A stretch of 64,000 nucleotides of DNA, from NCBI RefSeq assembly GCF_900100945.1, contig NZ_FNCG01000004.1:186001-250000 (forward strand). The letters run 5' to 3'. The notes under the pieces were generated by a model that saw only the letters and a program-made list of their open reading frames with translations, searched no databases and had not been told where the DNA came from. Position numbers and translations under genes: made by a program. The DNA is from Mucilaginibacter gossypii. GTDB taxonomy: Bacteria; Bacteroidota; Bacteroidia; Sphingobacteriales; Sphingobacteriaceae. Below, one piece after another: positions 43,276-51,078 of this stretch (the stretch's first letter is position 1; every line of letters starts with the position of its first letter).

Positions 43276-44070
43276 TTATTTGTCTTTCTCTTTTTTTACT
43301 TTAATAAAGCCCAGGTTCAGGCCTGTAATAGTGGCATCGTCTTCATCGGTATTACTGAATTCAATTACTTTGTCTTTACGTTTATCAACAGCGGCTATCA
43401 CAACGTTAAAAACATCGCCAAGGCTGCGGATGCGGTGCCTTTTTACAGATTTTGCTGTAGCAGGAACGGCATGCGGCGGTACCTGGGCTATCAATATCGG
43501 CTGTGTGTTGTCGCTGGCAATGATGGTTGATTTCGGGCTGATCCTGGCTGCTGTATCCGGGGCTGCGGCGTTAACAACAGGATAATCTGCGGCAGGGGCA
43601 TTTGCTAATAATGGTTCATCTGTATGGGCGGTTACAGGTGAGGGGATAGGATTTACCGGCTGTGATACAGATGGTGTCAAATTGCTTTTTATTTTGGTTT
43701 TATTAAGTTGCGCTATAGTATTAACAGGTGCTATAACCGGATTTGCGGGTACTTTGTTTTGCGCCGGGGTTGGAGGTACCACAGGCTCAACTGTAACTGC
43801 AACGGATTGTTTTACCGGTTGATGGGTTTTAACTATTTCTGTTGGATGGTCATTATGTTTAACTCTTTGTTTAGGGATAAACAGGATACCTGCGGTGATC
43901 ACTAATATAACACCTGCTGCTGCGCTTAGCAAAGGCAATAATATTCCTTTACGCCTGCCGGCGTTTAATTCGGCGTTGATGCCCTGCCATACATGGGCCG
44001 ACGGTTGTATTTCCAGGTCATCAAGCTTTTGTTGAAACAGCCTGTCCAGTTCCTTATCCTGCATATCCAT
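43276..44070 (-). CDS. membrane protein in anti-sigma factor position
   Basis: A 264-residue single-pass inner-membrane protein. The N-terminal cytoplasmic part (MDMQDKELDRLFQQKLDDLEIQPSAHVWQGINAELNAGRR) is short and helical. One helix (GILLPLLSAAAGVILVITAGILFI, about 41-64) is followed by a long Pro/Val/Thr-rich extracytoplasmic region and a Lys-rich C-terminus. The size, topology and position directly after an ECF sigma gene (17-bp overlap) fit an anti-sigma factor. No zinc-binding HxxxCxxC motif is present, so the zinc-type class is excluded and binding to sigma is inferred from context. Confidence 0.65.
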   Translation of the reverse strand: MDMQDKELDRLFQQKLDDLEIQPSAHVWQGINAELNAGRRKGILLPLLSAAAGVILVITAGILFIPKQRVKHNDHPTEIVKTHQPVKQSVAVTVEPVVPPTPAQNKVPANPVIAPVNTIAQLNKTKIKSNLTPSVSQPVNPIPSPVTAHTDEPLLANAPAADYPVVNAAAPDTAARISPKSTIIASDNTQPILIAQVPPHAVPATAKSVKRHRIRSLGDVFNVVIAAVDKRKDKVIEFSNTDEDDATITGLNLGFIKVKKEKDK

Positions 44071-44626
44071 AACTTTTGCCCTCTATTTTAGCAATTTGTT
44101 CTTTCAATATTGTACGAGCCCTTGACAGCTGTGATTTAGAGGCACCCTCGGTAATGCCTACAATCTCCGCTATCTCTTTGTGCGAATAGCCTTCCAGCGC
44201 GTAAAGGTTAAATACTATCCGGTATCCTGGTGCCAGCTGCTGTATCATGCCCATCAGCACCTTTGCATCCAGGTTGGCCGCTGCTATTGGATTAACCGAT
44301 GGCTCATGCCCTGCCTCGTCAATATCAATTATCTGCATCATTTTATGATGTTTGCGATAGTATTCAATTGAACTGTGAACCATGATGCGCCTAACCCAGC
44401 CCTCAAATGAACCATCGCCCCGGTAATCATCCATTTTGTGGAAAACCCTTATAAAGCCATTCTGCAACATATCTTCGGCCTCCATGCGGTCGGTGGCATA
44501 GCGCATACACACCCCCAGCATTTTTGAGGCAAACTGTTTGTAAAGCAGTTCCTGCGCCTTCCGCTCGCCGGCCCGGCAGCGGTCTATCAGTTGGTGAATG
44601 GTATATTTAGGTTCCAAAAACATCAT
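44054..44626 (-). CDS. ECF-family RNA polymerase sigma factor
   Basis: A 190-residue sigma-70 family factor. Region 2 (about residues 20-95) includes DRMEAEDMLQNGFIRVFHKM and GSFEGWVRRIMVHSSIEYYR. Region 4 (about 120-185) includes APGYRIVFNLYALEGYSHKE, IAEIVGITEGASKSQLSRAR. Regions 1 and 3 are absent, as expected for ECF factors. The product probably directs transcription of envelope genes. The putative anti-sigma gene overlaps its 3' end. A candidate self-promoter lies 8-37 bases upstream. The start may be either of the two Met codons at 44626 and 44623. Confidence 0.95.
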   Translation of the reverse strand: MMFLEPKYTIHQLIDRCRAGERKAQELLYKQFASKMLGVCMRYATDRMEAEDMLQNGFIRVFHKMDDYRGDGSFEGWVRRIMVHSSIEYYRKHHKMMQIIDIDEAGHEPSVNPIAAANLDAKVLMGMIQQLAPGYRIVFNLYALEGYSHKEIAEIVGITEGASKSQLSRARTILKEQIAKIEGKSYGYAG

Positions 44627-44633
44627 TTATAAG

Positions 44634-44663
44634 TAAGATGGAAGAGTGATGCAAATGGTTGCA
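44634..44663 (-). promoter_or_regulatory. possible autoregulated ECF promoter
   Basis: On the minus strand, TGCAACC (44657-44663), a 17-base gap between AAC and CATC, then CATCTTA (44634-44640). This matches the TGTAAC-N17-CGTCTT pattern before barrel paralogue 1 at 25362, suggesting a shared sigma factor, possibly this one. Confidence 0.45.
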
Positions 44664-44778
44664 TGGTGATGGAAATATTTTGGTAATTAGTTTTAACGCA
44701 AGAATGAGGTATAAAGAGAATGTAAGAATAGATATTTTATTTGATGGTTTTTGTGTATATTTATTAAAATTTATGTGT

Positions 44779-44958
44779 ATGAGAACGAATGTAGATATTA
44801 ATGATGAGCTAATCGCTAAAGCTCAGAAATTGGGTAATATAAAAACAAAGAAAGCAGTAATTGAAGAAGCTTTGAAGTTATATGTTACAATTGAAAATCA
44901 AAAGAAGCTTGCTGAATTATGGGGGAAGGTTGAACTCGATGATAAGGCTTTTGAATAA
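44779..44958 (+). CDS. vapB: VapB-type antitoxin
   Basis: A 59-residue antitoxin (start ATG at 44779, MRTNVDINDELIAKAQKLGN). The ribbon-helix-helix-like N-terminus (TNVDINDELIAKAQ, TKKAVIEEALKLYV) fits the DUF2191/VapB class that binds its own promoter. The acidic C-terminus (WGKVELDDKAFE) is the likely toxin-neutralising part. The upstream ATG at 44659 is rejected, as the residues before MRTN are unlike any family. Its TAA overlaps the toxin ATG by one base. Confidence 0.88.
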   Translation: MRTNVDINDELIAKAQKLGNIKTKKAVIEEALKLYVTIENQKKLAELWGKVELDDKAFE

Positions 44959-45362
44959 TGGATATTATTTTGGTAGATACATCCGTATGGGTCAATTTTT
45001 TCAAAGGAATTGAAACAGATTCAAGTAAATTTTTAAGGAATAATTTGGCAAATATGGTAGTGGCAACTTGTCCTACAATAATGCAAGAGATTTTACAAGG
45101 TGTAGTCTCAGAAGCCGAAGTAAAGAAGATTAAATCTTATTTTGATAGTATGACTAAACTAAAAGGAGATCCTTATGTAGCCGCTACTGAAGCCGCAAGC
45201 TTATACCGTGATTTAAGAAAAAGAGGCATTACTGTACGTAAACCAAACGATTGTCTCATTGCTGTTTACGCTATAAAAAATAAAGTAATCCTTTTAAATG
45301 ACGATAGGGATTTTTATTTCATCGCAGCACATTCATCTTTAAAAGTAATGAACTTCACTTAA
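44958..45362 (+). CDS. vapC: VapC-type PIN-domain toxin
   Basis: A 134-residue ribonuclease toxin. The PIN acidic residues are visible: VDTSVWVNFFKG (first Asp), the Glu in TIMQEILQG, and the third and fourth acids in KPNDCLIAVYAI and LLNDDRDF. Target RNA is unknown; VapC enzymes of other bacteria cut initiator tRNA or the sarcin-ricin loop. The pair is AT-rich compared with the hem genes beside it and is inserted between the sigma operon and hemJ, so lateral gain is plausible. Confidence 0.9.
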   Translation: MDIILVDTSVWVNFFKGIETDSSKFLRNNLANMVVATCPTIMQEILQGVVSEAEVKKIKSYFDSMTKLKGDPYVAATEAASLYRDLRKRGITVRKPNDCLIAVYAIKNKVILLNDDRDFYFIAAHSSLKVMNFT

Positions 45363-45365
45363 GAG

Positions 45366-45899
45366 TTACTTCTTCTCCCTATATCTTTTATAAATCTTAA
45401 CCGCTATCATCAGTATTACAGCCAACGATACCAGGCCAACAACACCAAAGATCCAATTCAAAGCGCTCTTAAGCACCACAAGGAAAACAATGGCGAACAG
45501 AAAAATGGTAGCAACTTCATTCCACAAGCGGAGCTGAATGGATGTCCATTTGAATACGCCGTTACGCATCTGTTTTATTTTATTTTGGCAGATGAAATGA
45601 TAGATCACTAAAGCCACAACAAAGGTCAGTTTGATATGCATCCATCCAAATTGAAGCCAAATTGGCTTGAGGATAAGCATCGTTGTGCCAGCTGCTATAG
45701 TAAGGTACATTGAGGGGATAGTTATGATATTCCATAACTTGCGTTCAATGATTTCGAATTGTTTAGACAATATAGTACGATCCGGCTCGGGCTTATCCTG
45801 GGCTTCGGTATGATAAATAAATAAACGTACGCTATAAAATAACCCCGCCATCCAGCAGACCACAAAAATGATATGTATAGCTTTTATGTAATCGTACAT
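45366..45899 (-). CDS. hemJ: protoporphyrinogen IX oxidase HemJ (UPF0093)
   Basis: A 177-residue inner-membrane enzyme that oxidises protoporphyrinogen IX to protoporphyrin IX. The family pattern is clear: AIHIIFVVCWMAGLFYSVRL with the conserved His near the N-terminus, LWNIITIPSMYLTIAAG, and the later HIKLTFVVALVIYHF with conserved Lys and His. It has four or five transmembrane helices and a basic end (IYKRYREKK). It ends the hem cluster. A 89-bp inverted repeat separates it from hemE. It uses neither FAD (HemY) nor the HemG fold. Confidence 0.92.
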   Translation of the reverse strand: MYDYIKAIHIIFVVCWMAGLFYSVRLFIYHTEAQDKPEPDRTILSKQFEIIERKLWNIITIPSMYLTIAAGTTMLILKPIWLQFGWMHIKLTFVVALVIYHFICQNKIKQMRNGVFKWTSIQLRLWNEVATIFLFAIVFLVVLKSALNWIFGVVGLVSLAVILMIAVKIYKRYREKK

Positions 45900-45910
45900 G
45901 TCAATTAATA

Positions 45911-45999
45911 CATGTCATTGCGAGGAACGAAGCAATCGCGAACTTTACAGAGCGACTTGCATAGTTCGGGATTGCCACGTTATCGCTCGCAATGACATG
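45911..45999. repeat. 89-bp inverted-repeat element (CATGTCATTGCGAG ends)
   Basis: CATGTCATTGCGAG (45911-45924) is matched by CTCGCAATGACATG (45986-45999) over 14 bases exactly. GCAATC and GATTGC pair further in. It fills the gap between hemJ and hemE. A half copy lies at 7435-7463. No coding potential. Confidence 0.85.
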
Positions 46000-46011
46000 T
46001 TGGCTTTATTC

Positions 46012-47037
46012 TTAATTTCTGTATTCTTTTATCACTTCTACCGCGTACTTCACGTTGTCAAACGGGATATCAGGCATAATGCCGTGACCCAGGTTAAAAA
46101 TGAAGCCGTTTTCGCCTTTCATTCGGTCGAACAGGCGGTAGATGCGTTCTTTAATTACTTTTTTATCGGCATAAAGGATATGCGGATCAAGGTTACCCTG
46201 TACCGCAATACCTGCCGGTAAACGTTTTTTGATATCTAACAGATCGACATTCCAATCGATAGAAATTACATCTGGCTTAGCCTCTGCCATTAGCGGTGCA
46301 AAAACCGAGCTGCCTTTACAGAAAGAAATCACCGGGATATCTTTACGGTTTAGTTTGCTGATGATCTCCGCAATATAACGGTGACTAAATTCTTTATAAT
46401 CATCCCATGCCAAAGCTTGCGCCCAACTGTCAAAGATCTGTACAGCATTTACGCCCGCAGCAATCTGCATGTTCAGATAATCTGCTGTGACAGTGGCAAT
46501 TTTTGATAACAGTTGATGGGCCATTTCGGGCTCATTGTGCAGCATCAGTTTGGTGCGTTTAAAATCTTTTGAAGATCCGCCTTCAACAAGGTAGCTCATT
46601 ACGGTAAATGGCGCACCGGCAAAACCGATAAGCGGAATACGGCCGCCAAGGCGCTGTTGAATCACCTTAATAGCATCTGCAACATATTGCAGCTTATCAA
46701 TAACATCAGTTTGCAGGTTATCGATATCGGCTTGTGTACGTACAGGGTTGGCAAACAGCGGACCAACACCTGCGTTGAAACTTAGGTCGCCGCCCATGGC
46801 TTCACCCGTTACCAGGATATCTGAAAACAAAATCGCACCGTCAATTCCTAACAGATCAACCGGTAGCATGGTAACATCGGCGGCTATCTCCGGTGTTTTG
46901 CACATTTCAAGGAACGAGTATTTGTTTTTAATGTCCCAATACTCTTTCATAAAGCGGCCTGCCTGCCTCATCATCCAAACTGGTGGGCGTTCTGTTTGCT
47001 CCGAAAATGCCGCTTTTATTAATAACGAATCTCTCAT
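46012..47037 (-). CDS. hemE: uroporphyrinogen decarboxylase
   Basis: Removes four carboxyl groups from uroporphyrinogen III to give coproporphyrinogen III; cytoplasmic. It has 341 residues, normal length. The N-terminal signature PPVWMMRQAGRFMKEY carries the conserved Arg residues, and VQIFDSWAQAL and the late NLGHGIMPDIPFDNV are family motifs. It follows the TPR gene in the heme operon, after a 215-base repeat region. The 3' side is a different repeat element. Confidence 0.98.
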   Translation of the reverse strand: MRDSLLIKAAFSEQTERPPVWMMRQAGRFMKEYWDIKNKYSFLEMCKTPEIAADVTMLPVDLLGIDGAILFSDILVTGEAMGGDLSFNAGVGPLFANPVRTQADIDNLQTDVIDKLQYVADAIKVIQQRLGGRIPLIGFAGAPFTVMSYLVEGGSSKDFKRTKLMLHNEPEMAHQLLSKIATVTADYLNMQIAAGVNAVQIFDSWAQALAWDDYKEFSHRYIAEIISKLNRKDIPVISFCKGSSVFAPLMAEAKPDVISIDWNVDLLDIKKRLPAGIAVQGNLDPHILYADKKVIKERIYRLFDRMKGENGFIFNLGHGIMPDIPFDNVKYAVEVIKEYRN

Positions 47038-47042
47038 ATTTT

Positions 47043-47270
47043 ATGTTAGAAGCAAGAAATCAAGAGTCAAGATGCAAGAAACCAAGAGTCAAGATGCAAG
47101 AAAAAAAGAATCAAGAAGAGAACCGTTCTCTTTTTTTCTTATCTTCTCGCCTGATAGCTCTTTTCGTTTTGCCTCCTTACTCTTTCCTCTTTCCTCCCGT
47201 CTCTTTATCTTATTTCTTGTATCTCGACTCTTATAGTCTTGATTCTTGTTCCTTACTGTCTTGATTCTTT
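47043..47270. repeat. phrase-like purine/pyrimidine inverted repeat in heme operon
   Basis: Purine-rich left arm with two copies of CAAGAGTCAAGATGCAAG (47061 and 47083, 22-base period) and AAGAATCAAGAAG. The apex is the perfect dyad AGAGAACCGTTCTCT at about 47117-47131. A longer pyrimidine-rich right arm ends in TCTTGATTCTTG and GTCTTGATTCTT. The right arm continues into the 3' end of the next gene (TPR protein), whose last codons it encodes. Confidence 0.8.
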
Positions 47271-47783
47271 CTGAAGCTCCTGCTGAAGGCGGCTTATCAC
47301 TTCCCTCATTTTGGCTGTTACTTTTTCTTTATACTGCTCGGTTAACTGCAGGTAAGCTTTCGCTTTTTCAAAATTACCACGCCTGATGCTGATATTGGCT
47401 ACACTAACCAAAGCGGCTACGTGGTCATTAACCGAACGCAAAGGGTATTGTGCCGCTATTTCATAGTGCATTTCTGCCCCTTCAAAATCCTGCCTTTGCA
47501 GGCATAAACCGCCGTATATAAACTCATAATACCCCCTGCGGTTTTTGCTGAGCCATTCGGGTTTCATGATCTCGTTTAATGAAGCCGCGGTTTTATCATA
47601 ATCCTTTACATGAAAATGTTTGGATGCTACAACCAACGTACCCTGTCTGAAATAATCCCAGATAAGTAGGATAATCATCATAGCTGCAACTGCCGCAAGC
47701 TCATAAATATGAAAATATACCAATATACCTAACGACAGCAGAAATATAAACGCAATAAATATACGTGTCCTGTTACTGAACAT
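47253..47783 (-). CDS. TPR-containing inner-membrane protein in heme operon
   Basis: A 176-residue protein with two N-terminal membrane helices (IFIAFIFLLSLGILVYFHIY and LAAVAAMMIILLIWDYF). About 110 cytoplasmic residues of TPR-like helices follow (YEFIYGGLCLQRQDFEGAEM, VANISIRRGNFEKAKAYLQL). It probably scaffolds a protein interaction at the membrane; the partner is unknown, with the co-transcribed kinase a candidate. The start ATG overlaps the TAA of the response regulator by one base. The last codons (KESRQ) derive from a purine-rich repeat phrase, so the C-terminus may have been reshaped by repeat insertion. Confidence 0.75.
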   Translation of the reverse strand: MFSNRTRIFIAFIFLLSLGILVYFHIYELAAVAAMMIILLIWDYFRQGTLVVASKHFHVKDYDKTAASLNEIMKPEWLSKNRRGYYEFIYGGLCLQRQDFEGAEMHYEIAAQYPLRSVNDHVAALVSVANISIRRGNFEKAKAYLQLTEQYKEKVTAKMREVISRLQQELQKESRQ

Positions 47784-48496
47784 TAATGCTGGTTATCGGT
47801 AAATTTATACCCAACGCCACGAATGGAATGGAAATAAACCGGGTTTTTAGGATCTGGTTCAAAGTACTTACGGAAGGTTAGGATAAAATTGTCGATAGTA
47901 CGGGTTGACGGATAAACGTCATAATTCCAAACGGTTTCCAGGATCTGCTCGCGCGATACGGCGTCATTACGACGCTCAATCAACAATTTAAGCAGCATGG
48001 TTTCCTTTTTGGTAAGGGCGGTAATGGAGCCATCTTCGTTAACCAGCTCAAATGAGTTAAAATGGATGGTTTTATCACCTATTTTATAGCTGTTAAACTC
48101 TTTCAGGTCTTCACCTTTCAGGCTGCGTTTCACCAGGTTGTTCACCCTTAAAATAAGCTCCTCGAGGTTAAACGGTTTGGTAAGATAATCATCAGCGCCT
48201 TTTTTTAAGCCCGAGATCTTGTCCTCATTGGTGTTTTTAGCCGTAAGGAACATGATAGGTACTTCTGTATTTTCAAGCCTGATGGTTTCGGCAACAACAA
48301 AGCCGTCAATTTCGGGCATCATTACGTCCAATATCACCAGGTTAAAGCGTTCCTCTTTAAATAGCTGTAAAGCTTTTTTGCCGTTTTTGGCCGGAGAAAC
48401 CTTGTAACCTTCCAGCTCAAGGTTAAGCTTAATTGCTTCTAACAAATGCTCTTCGTCTTCGGCCAATAAAATTCTTTTTTTGTTTGGCATATTCAT
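47783..48496 (-). CDS. OmpR-family response regulator in heme operon
   Basis: A 237-residue regulator. The receiver domain has E13/D14, phosphoacceptor Asp57 in LVILDVMMPEIDGFVV, a Thr in MFLTAKNTNED, and Lys in ADDYLTKPFNLEEL. The winged helix (about residues 130-235) has ALTKKETMLLKLLIERR and ETVWNYDVYPSTRTIDNFIL. The start may be the Met at 48490 (MPNKKRILLAED) or two codons earlier. The kinase gene ends nine bases upstream, and the TPR gene overlaps by one base. These sit inside the hem cluster, so heme or redox state is an obvious candidate signal, but nothing in the sequence proves it. Confidence 0.96.
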   Translation of the reverse strand: MNMPNKKRILLAEDEEHLLEAIKLNLELEGYKVSPAKNGKKALQLFKEERFNLVILDVMMPEIDGFVVAETIRLENTEVPIMFLTAKNTNEDKISGLKKGADDYLTKPFNLEELILRVNNLVKRSLKGEDLKEFNSYKIGDKTIHFNSFELVNEDGSITALTKKETMLLKLLIERRNDAVSREQILETVWNYDVYPSTRTIDNFILTFRKYFEPDPKNPVYFHSIRGVGYKFTDNQH

Positions 48497-48505
48497 GTCT
48501 TAAAT

Positions 48506-49381
48506 TTAGGTTAGTCCAAATGTAACTTCAAAAATACTACCAGCAGGGCGGTTATCTTTAACCCTGATGCTGGCCTGGTGTTTATCCAACACCTCCTTAA
48601 CAATATAAAGACCCAGTCCGGTGCCTTTGGTGTTACGGGTTTCTTCACTGCCTACGCGGTAAAAACGGTCAAAAATGCGGGTTTTCTCCTCGTCGGCTAT
48701 GCCGATACCATGATCAGATACCTGCAAGTAAACTTTATCATCTTTCGAAAACAGCTTTACCCCAACGGATGAGCAGGGGCTCGAATATTTTACAGCGTTT
48801 TCTATCAAATTGGTTACTACTGATGTAAGGGCAAATTTATCGCCCACAATCTCCACCTTAGGCTCAATCTCGGCCTCTATGATCTGCTGGTTGCAATCGC
48901 ATTTGGAGATCTGCAGGCGGTTAACAATGCTATCAACCAAAACCGAAAGGTTAAAGCTGGCCTTAGGGAAACTGTATGAGCGGTTTTCGATCTTAGATGC
49001 AAGCAGCATATTCTCAACCATGTCATCCAAACGCTCAACATCGTTCAATGATTTTTCAATAAAATCAAGCAGTTGTTCTTTGGTTAGATGGCGTTTCTGG
49101 ATAGTTTGCAGCAGGATTTTAATAGATGCCAGCGGTGACTTCAGCTCATGCGTAACCGAAAGCAGGAAGTTCTTTTTCTGCTCCTGTAACCTCCGTTCTT
49201 TATTGAAAGAACGGTGCAGGTTAATGGCGCCAATTAAAAATACGGCCACAAACATGGCCCCTTCGCCCAGGATCATACCGGTACGGCGCGGTTGCAGCGT
49301 AACCAGCATATAGCCCCACCATACCAGTTCGGCAACGGCGTAGGTGATGAGCGCGTAAAAAATAACAAATGACTTTTTCAT
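48506..49381 (-). CDS. sensor histidine kinase in heme operon
   Basis: A 291-residue kinase with two N-terminal membrane helices (FVIFYALITYAVAELVWWGY and GEGAMFVAVFLIGAINL) and almost no loop between them. It has no extracytoplasmic sensor domain, so it may sense within the membrane or via a partner. The phosphoacceptor His78 is in LLSVTHELKSPLASIKILLQ. The ATPase has LIENAVKYSSP, VSDHGIGIADEE and RNTKGTGLGLYIVKEV. It precedes the response regulator by nine bases. C-rich repeat DNA separates it from hemL. Confidence 0.95.
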   Translation of the reverse strand: MKKSFVIFYALITYAVAELVWWGYMLVTLQPRRTGMILGEGAMFVAVFLIGAINLHRSFNKERRLQEQKKNFLLSVTHELKSPLASIKILLQTIQKRHLTKEQLLDFIEKSLNDVERLDDMVENMLLASKIENRSYSFPKASFNLSVLVDSIVNRLQISKCDCNQQIIEAEIEPKVEIVGDKFALTSVVTNLIENAVKYSSPCSSVGVKLFSKDDKVYLQVSDHGIGIADEEKTRIFDRFYRVGSEETRNTKGTGLGLYIVKEVLDKHQASIRVKDNRPAGSIFEVTFGLT

Positions 49382-49384
49382 ATC

Positions 49385-49468
49385 AACCTCCTCTAAATCT
49401 CCTCCAAAGGAGGAGACTTCAAGACTTTATTTTTTTTAGTCCTCCCCTTTGGGGAGGGTTGGGTGGGG
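49385..49468. repeat. CCTCC/GGAGG repeat between HK and hemL
   Basis: CTCCTCCAAAGGAGGAG (a near perfect dyad at about 49398-49414) and, 25 bases further on, CCTCCCCTTTGGGGAGG (49441-49457), then GGGTGGGG. This is the same loose family as 5284, 24597, 24720 and 33917. It ends immediately before the hemL stop codon at 49469. Confidence 0.7.
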
Positions 49469-50836
49469 TTATTTACCGTTAAATACTAAATCCAAACTAT
49501 CAAATATAGCACGTTTTGTTTTCTCCAGGTCTGTTTTGGTATGGGCTGATGATATAAAGCCAACCTCATACCCCGACGGGCCTAAATAAATGCCCCTGTT
49601 CAACAATTCGCGGTGGAACTTTTTGAATTTTTCCATGCTTGATACATCAATATCTTCGGCTTTACGAATATACTCTTTATCTGTAAAAGCAAACCAAAAT
49701 ATGGAGCCAATGCCAAACACCTTAAACTTGTAATTGCGGGCGGTAGCAAAACGCTGAATGGCTTCTACGAACTCTTCTGTTTTATTGTTAAGGTCGCGGT
49801 AAAAGCCTGTGCGCAGCAGTTCACTTAATTGGGCAATACCGGCACCCATGGCAACCGGGTTGCCTGATAAGGTACCCGCCTGGTAAACCGAACCCTCTGG
49901 CGAGATATTGCTCATAATAGCTGCCGACGAACCATAAGCGCCAACCGGCATACCGCCACCGATAATTTTACCGTAAGTGATGATATCTGGTTTGATTTGG
50001 TAATAACCGGCAGCGCCTTCAAAGCCAACGCGGAAACCGGAGATCACCTCATCAAATATCAGCATGGTGCCGTTTTGCGTACAGATGTCGCGCAGGTATT
50101 GCAGGTATTCTTTTTCCTGCAACAGCAAACCGTTATTTGCCGGCACCGGCTCAATGATTACAGCGGCAATCTGGCCTTTAAATTCTTCAAAAGCTTTAGC
50201 TAATGCTTCTTTATCATTAAGTGCTACAACGATAGTTTCGTCGGCAACAGATTTAGGTACACCGGCTGATGAAGTTTCGCCGAAGGTAACCAGGCCCGAA
50301 CCGGCTTTCACCAGTAAAGCATCGGCATGGCCATGATAGCAGCCTTCAAATTTCAGGATCTTATCGCGTTTGGTATATCCCCTGGCCAACCTGATTGCCG
50401 ACATTACAGCCTCAGTACCAGAGCTTACAAAACGGATCTTTTCAATAAACTTATTGTTTTTCAGGATCAGCTCGGCTAGCTCATTCTCTAATGCGGTAGG
50501 GGCGCCGAAGCTCATGCCGTTTTGCATTACCTCGATAACTTTTTCCCTTACTTTTGCATTGTTGTGGCCAAGGATCAGTGGCCCCCATGAGCAGCAGTAA
50601 TCGATAAATTCGTTACCGTCGGCATCCCAGATATGACTCCCATCACCTTTTTGAATAAACAGCGGCGTGCCATAAACAGATTTGAAAGCCCTTACCGGTG
50701 AGTTAACCCCACCCGGGAAATACGTTTGCGCCTTAGCATACAACTCGGCCGATTTTTCACGACTGATATCGGGCTTGCCCGTAGTATTTACCGGTTCATC
50801 CTCTGCAGAAAACATCTTTTTTATTGAATCGAACAT
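49469..50836 (-). CDS. hemL: glutamate-1-semialdehyde 2,1-aminomutase
   Basis: Converts glutamate-1-semialdehyde to 5-aminolevulinate; PLP enzyme, cytoplasmic. The ATG at 50836 (MFDSIKKMFSAEDEP) gives 455 residues; the earlier ATG at 50863 lies in repeat-derived sequence (GCTTAAAGCTG words) and is rejected. The extra 20 residues before the fold start (SAELYAKAQTYFPGGVNSPV) are an extension over the usual 430. PLP is held by Lys290 in ITYGKIIGGGMPVGAYG. DEVISGFRVG and YHGHADALLVKAGSG are family motifs. This shows the C5 (glutamyl-tRNA) route; hemA is not in the window. Confidence 0.98.
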   Translation of the reverse strand: MFDSIKKMFSAEDEPVNTTGKPDISREKSAELYAKAQTYFPGGVNSPVRAFKSVYGTPLFIQKGDGSHIWDADGNEFIDYCCSWGPLILGHNNAKVREKVIEVMQNGMSFGAPTALENELAELILKNNKFIEKIRFVSSGTEAVMSAIRLARGYTKRDKILKFEGCYHGHADALLVKAGSGLVTFGETSSAGVPKSVADETIVVALNDKEALAKAFEEFKGQIAAVIIEPVPANNGLLLQEKEYLQYLRDICTQNGTMLIFDEVISGFRVGFEGAAGYYQIKPDIITYGKIIGGGMPVGAYGSSAAIMSNISPEGSVYQAGTLSGNPVAMGAGIAQLSELLRTGFYRDLNNKTEEFVEAIQRFATARNYKFKVFGIGSIFWFAFTDKEYIRKAEDIDVSSMEKFKKFHRELLNRGIYLGPSGYEVGFISSAHTKTDLEKTKRAIFDSLDLVFNGK

Positions 50837-50844
50837 TGTTATGA

Positions 50845-51075
50845 GCTTAAAGCTGAAAGCCAAAGGCTTAAAGCTGTTTTATCAAATTATTGAAGGCCTG
50901 AGCCTTTTACTTGGCATCTACCCAAGTCGTAATTATAATTGATGTCATGCTGAACTTGTTTCAGCACCACATCCGCTAAGCAATCATGCTAAGCAAATCG
51001 AAATAAATTCGGCATGACGGCGGTGATACTGCTTGGCTTCTAACCTTTCGCCTTTAACCTTTTTCCTTTCGCCTC
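50845..51075. repeat. composite repeat block between hemL and hemB
   Basis: GCTTAAAGCTG occurs at 50845-50855 and 50866-50876 with AAAGCC between them. An inverted-repeat element follows at 50943-51019 (TGTCATGCTGAACTTGTTTC left, matched imperfectly by TTCGGCATGACGG right). A pyrimidine-rich stretch of ACCTTTCGCCTTT and TCCTTTCGCCTCT words (51041-51075) ends at the hemB stop codon. No gene is present. Confidence 0.7.
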
Positions 51076-51078
51076 TAC

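Noticed and set aside
42413-44626. FecIR-type iron-signalling system at the sigma operon
   Set aside because: The second protein lacks the FecR domain and no TonB-dependent receptor is adjacent, so a generic ECF/anti-sigma call is safer.
47061-47103. Two 22-base-period direct repeats resembling a short CRISPR
   Set aside because: The copies are adjacent with almost no spacer, and no cas genes are present.
46748-47264. Plus-strand ORFs opposite hemE and across the purine/pyrimidine repeat
   Set aside because: Antisense of hemE, continuing in low-complexity Ser/Phe/Leu sequence from the pyrimidine arm.
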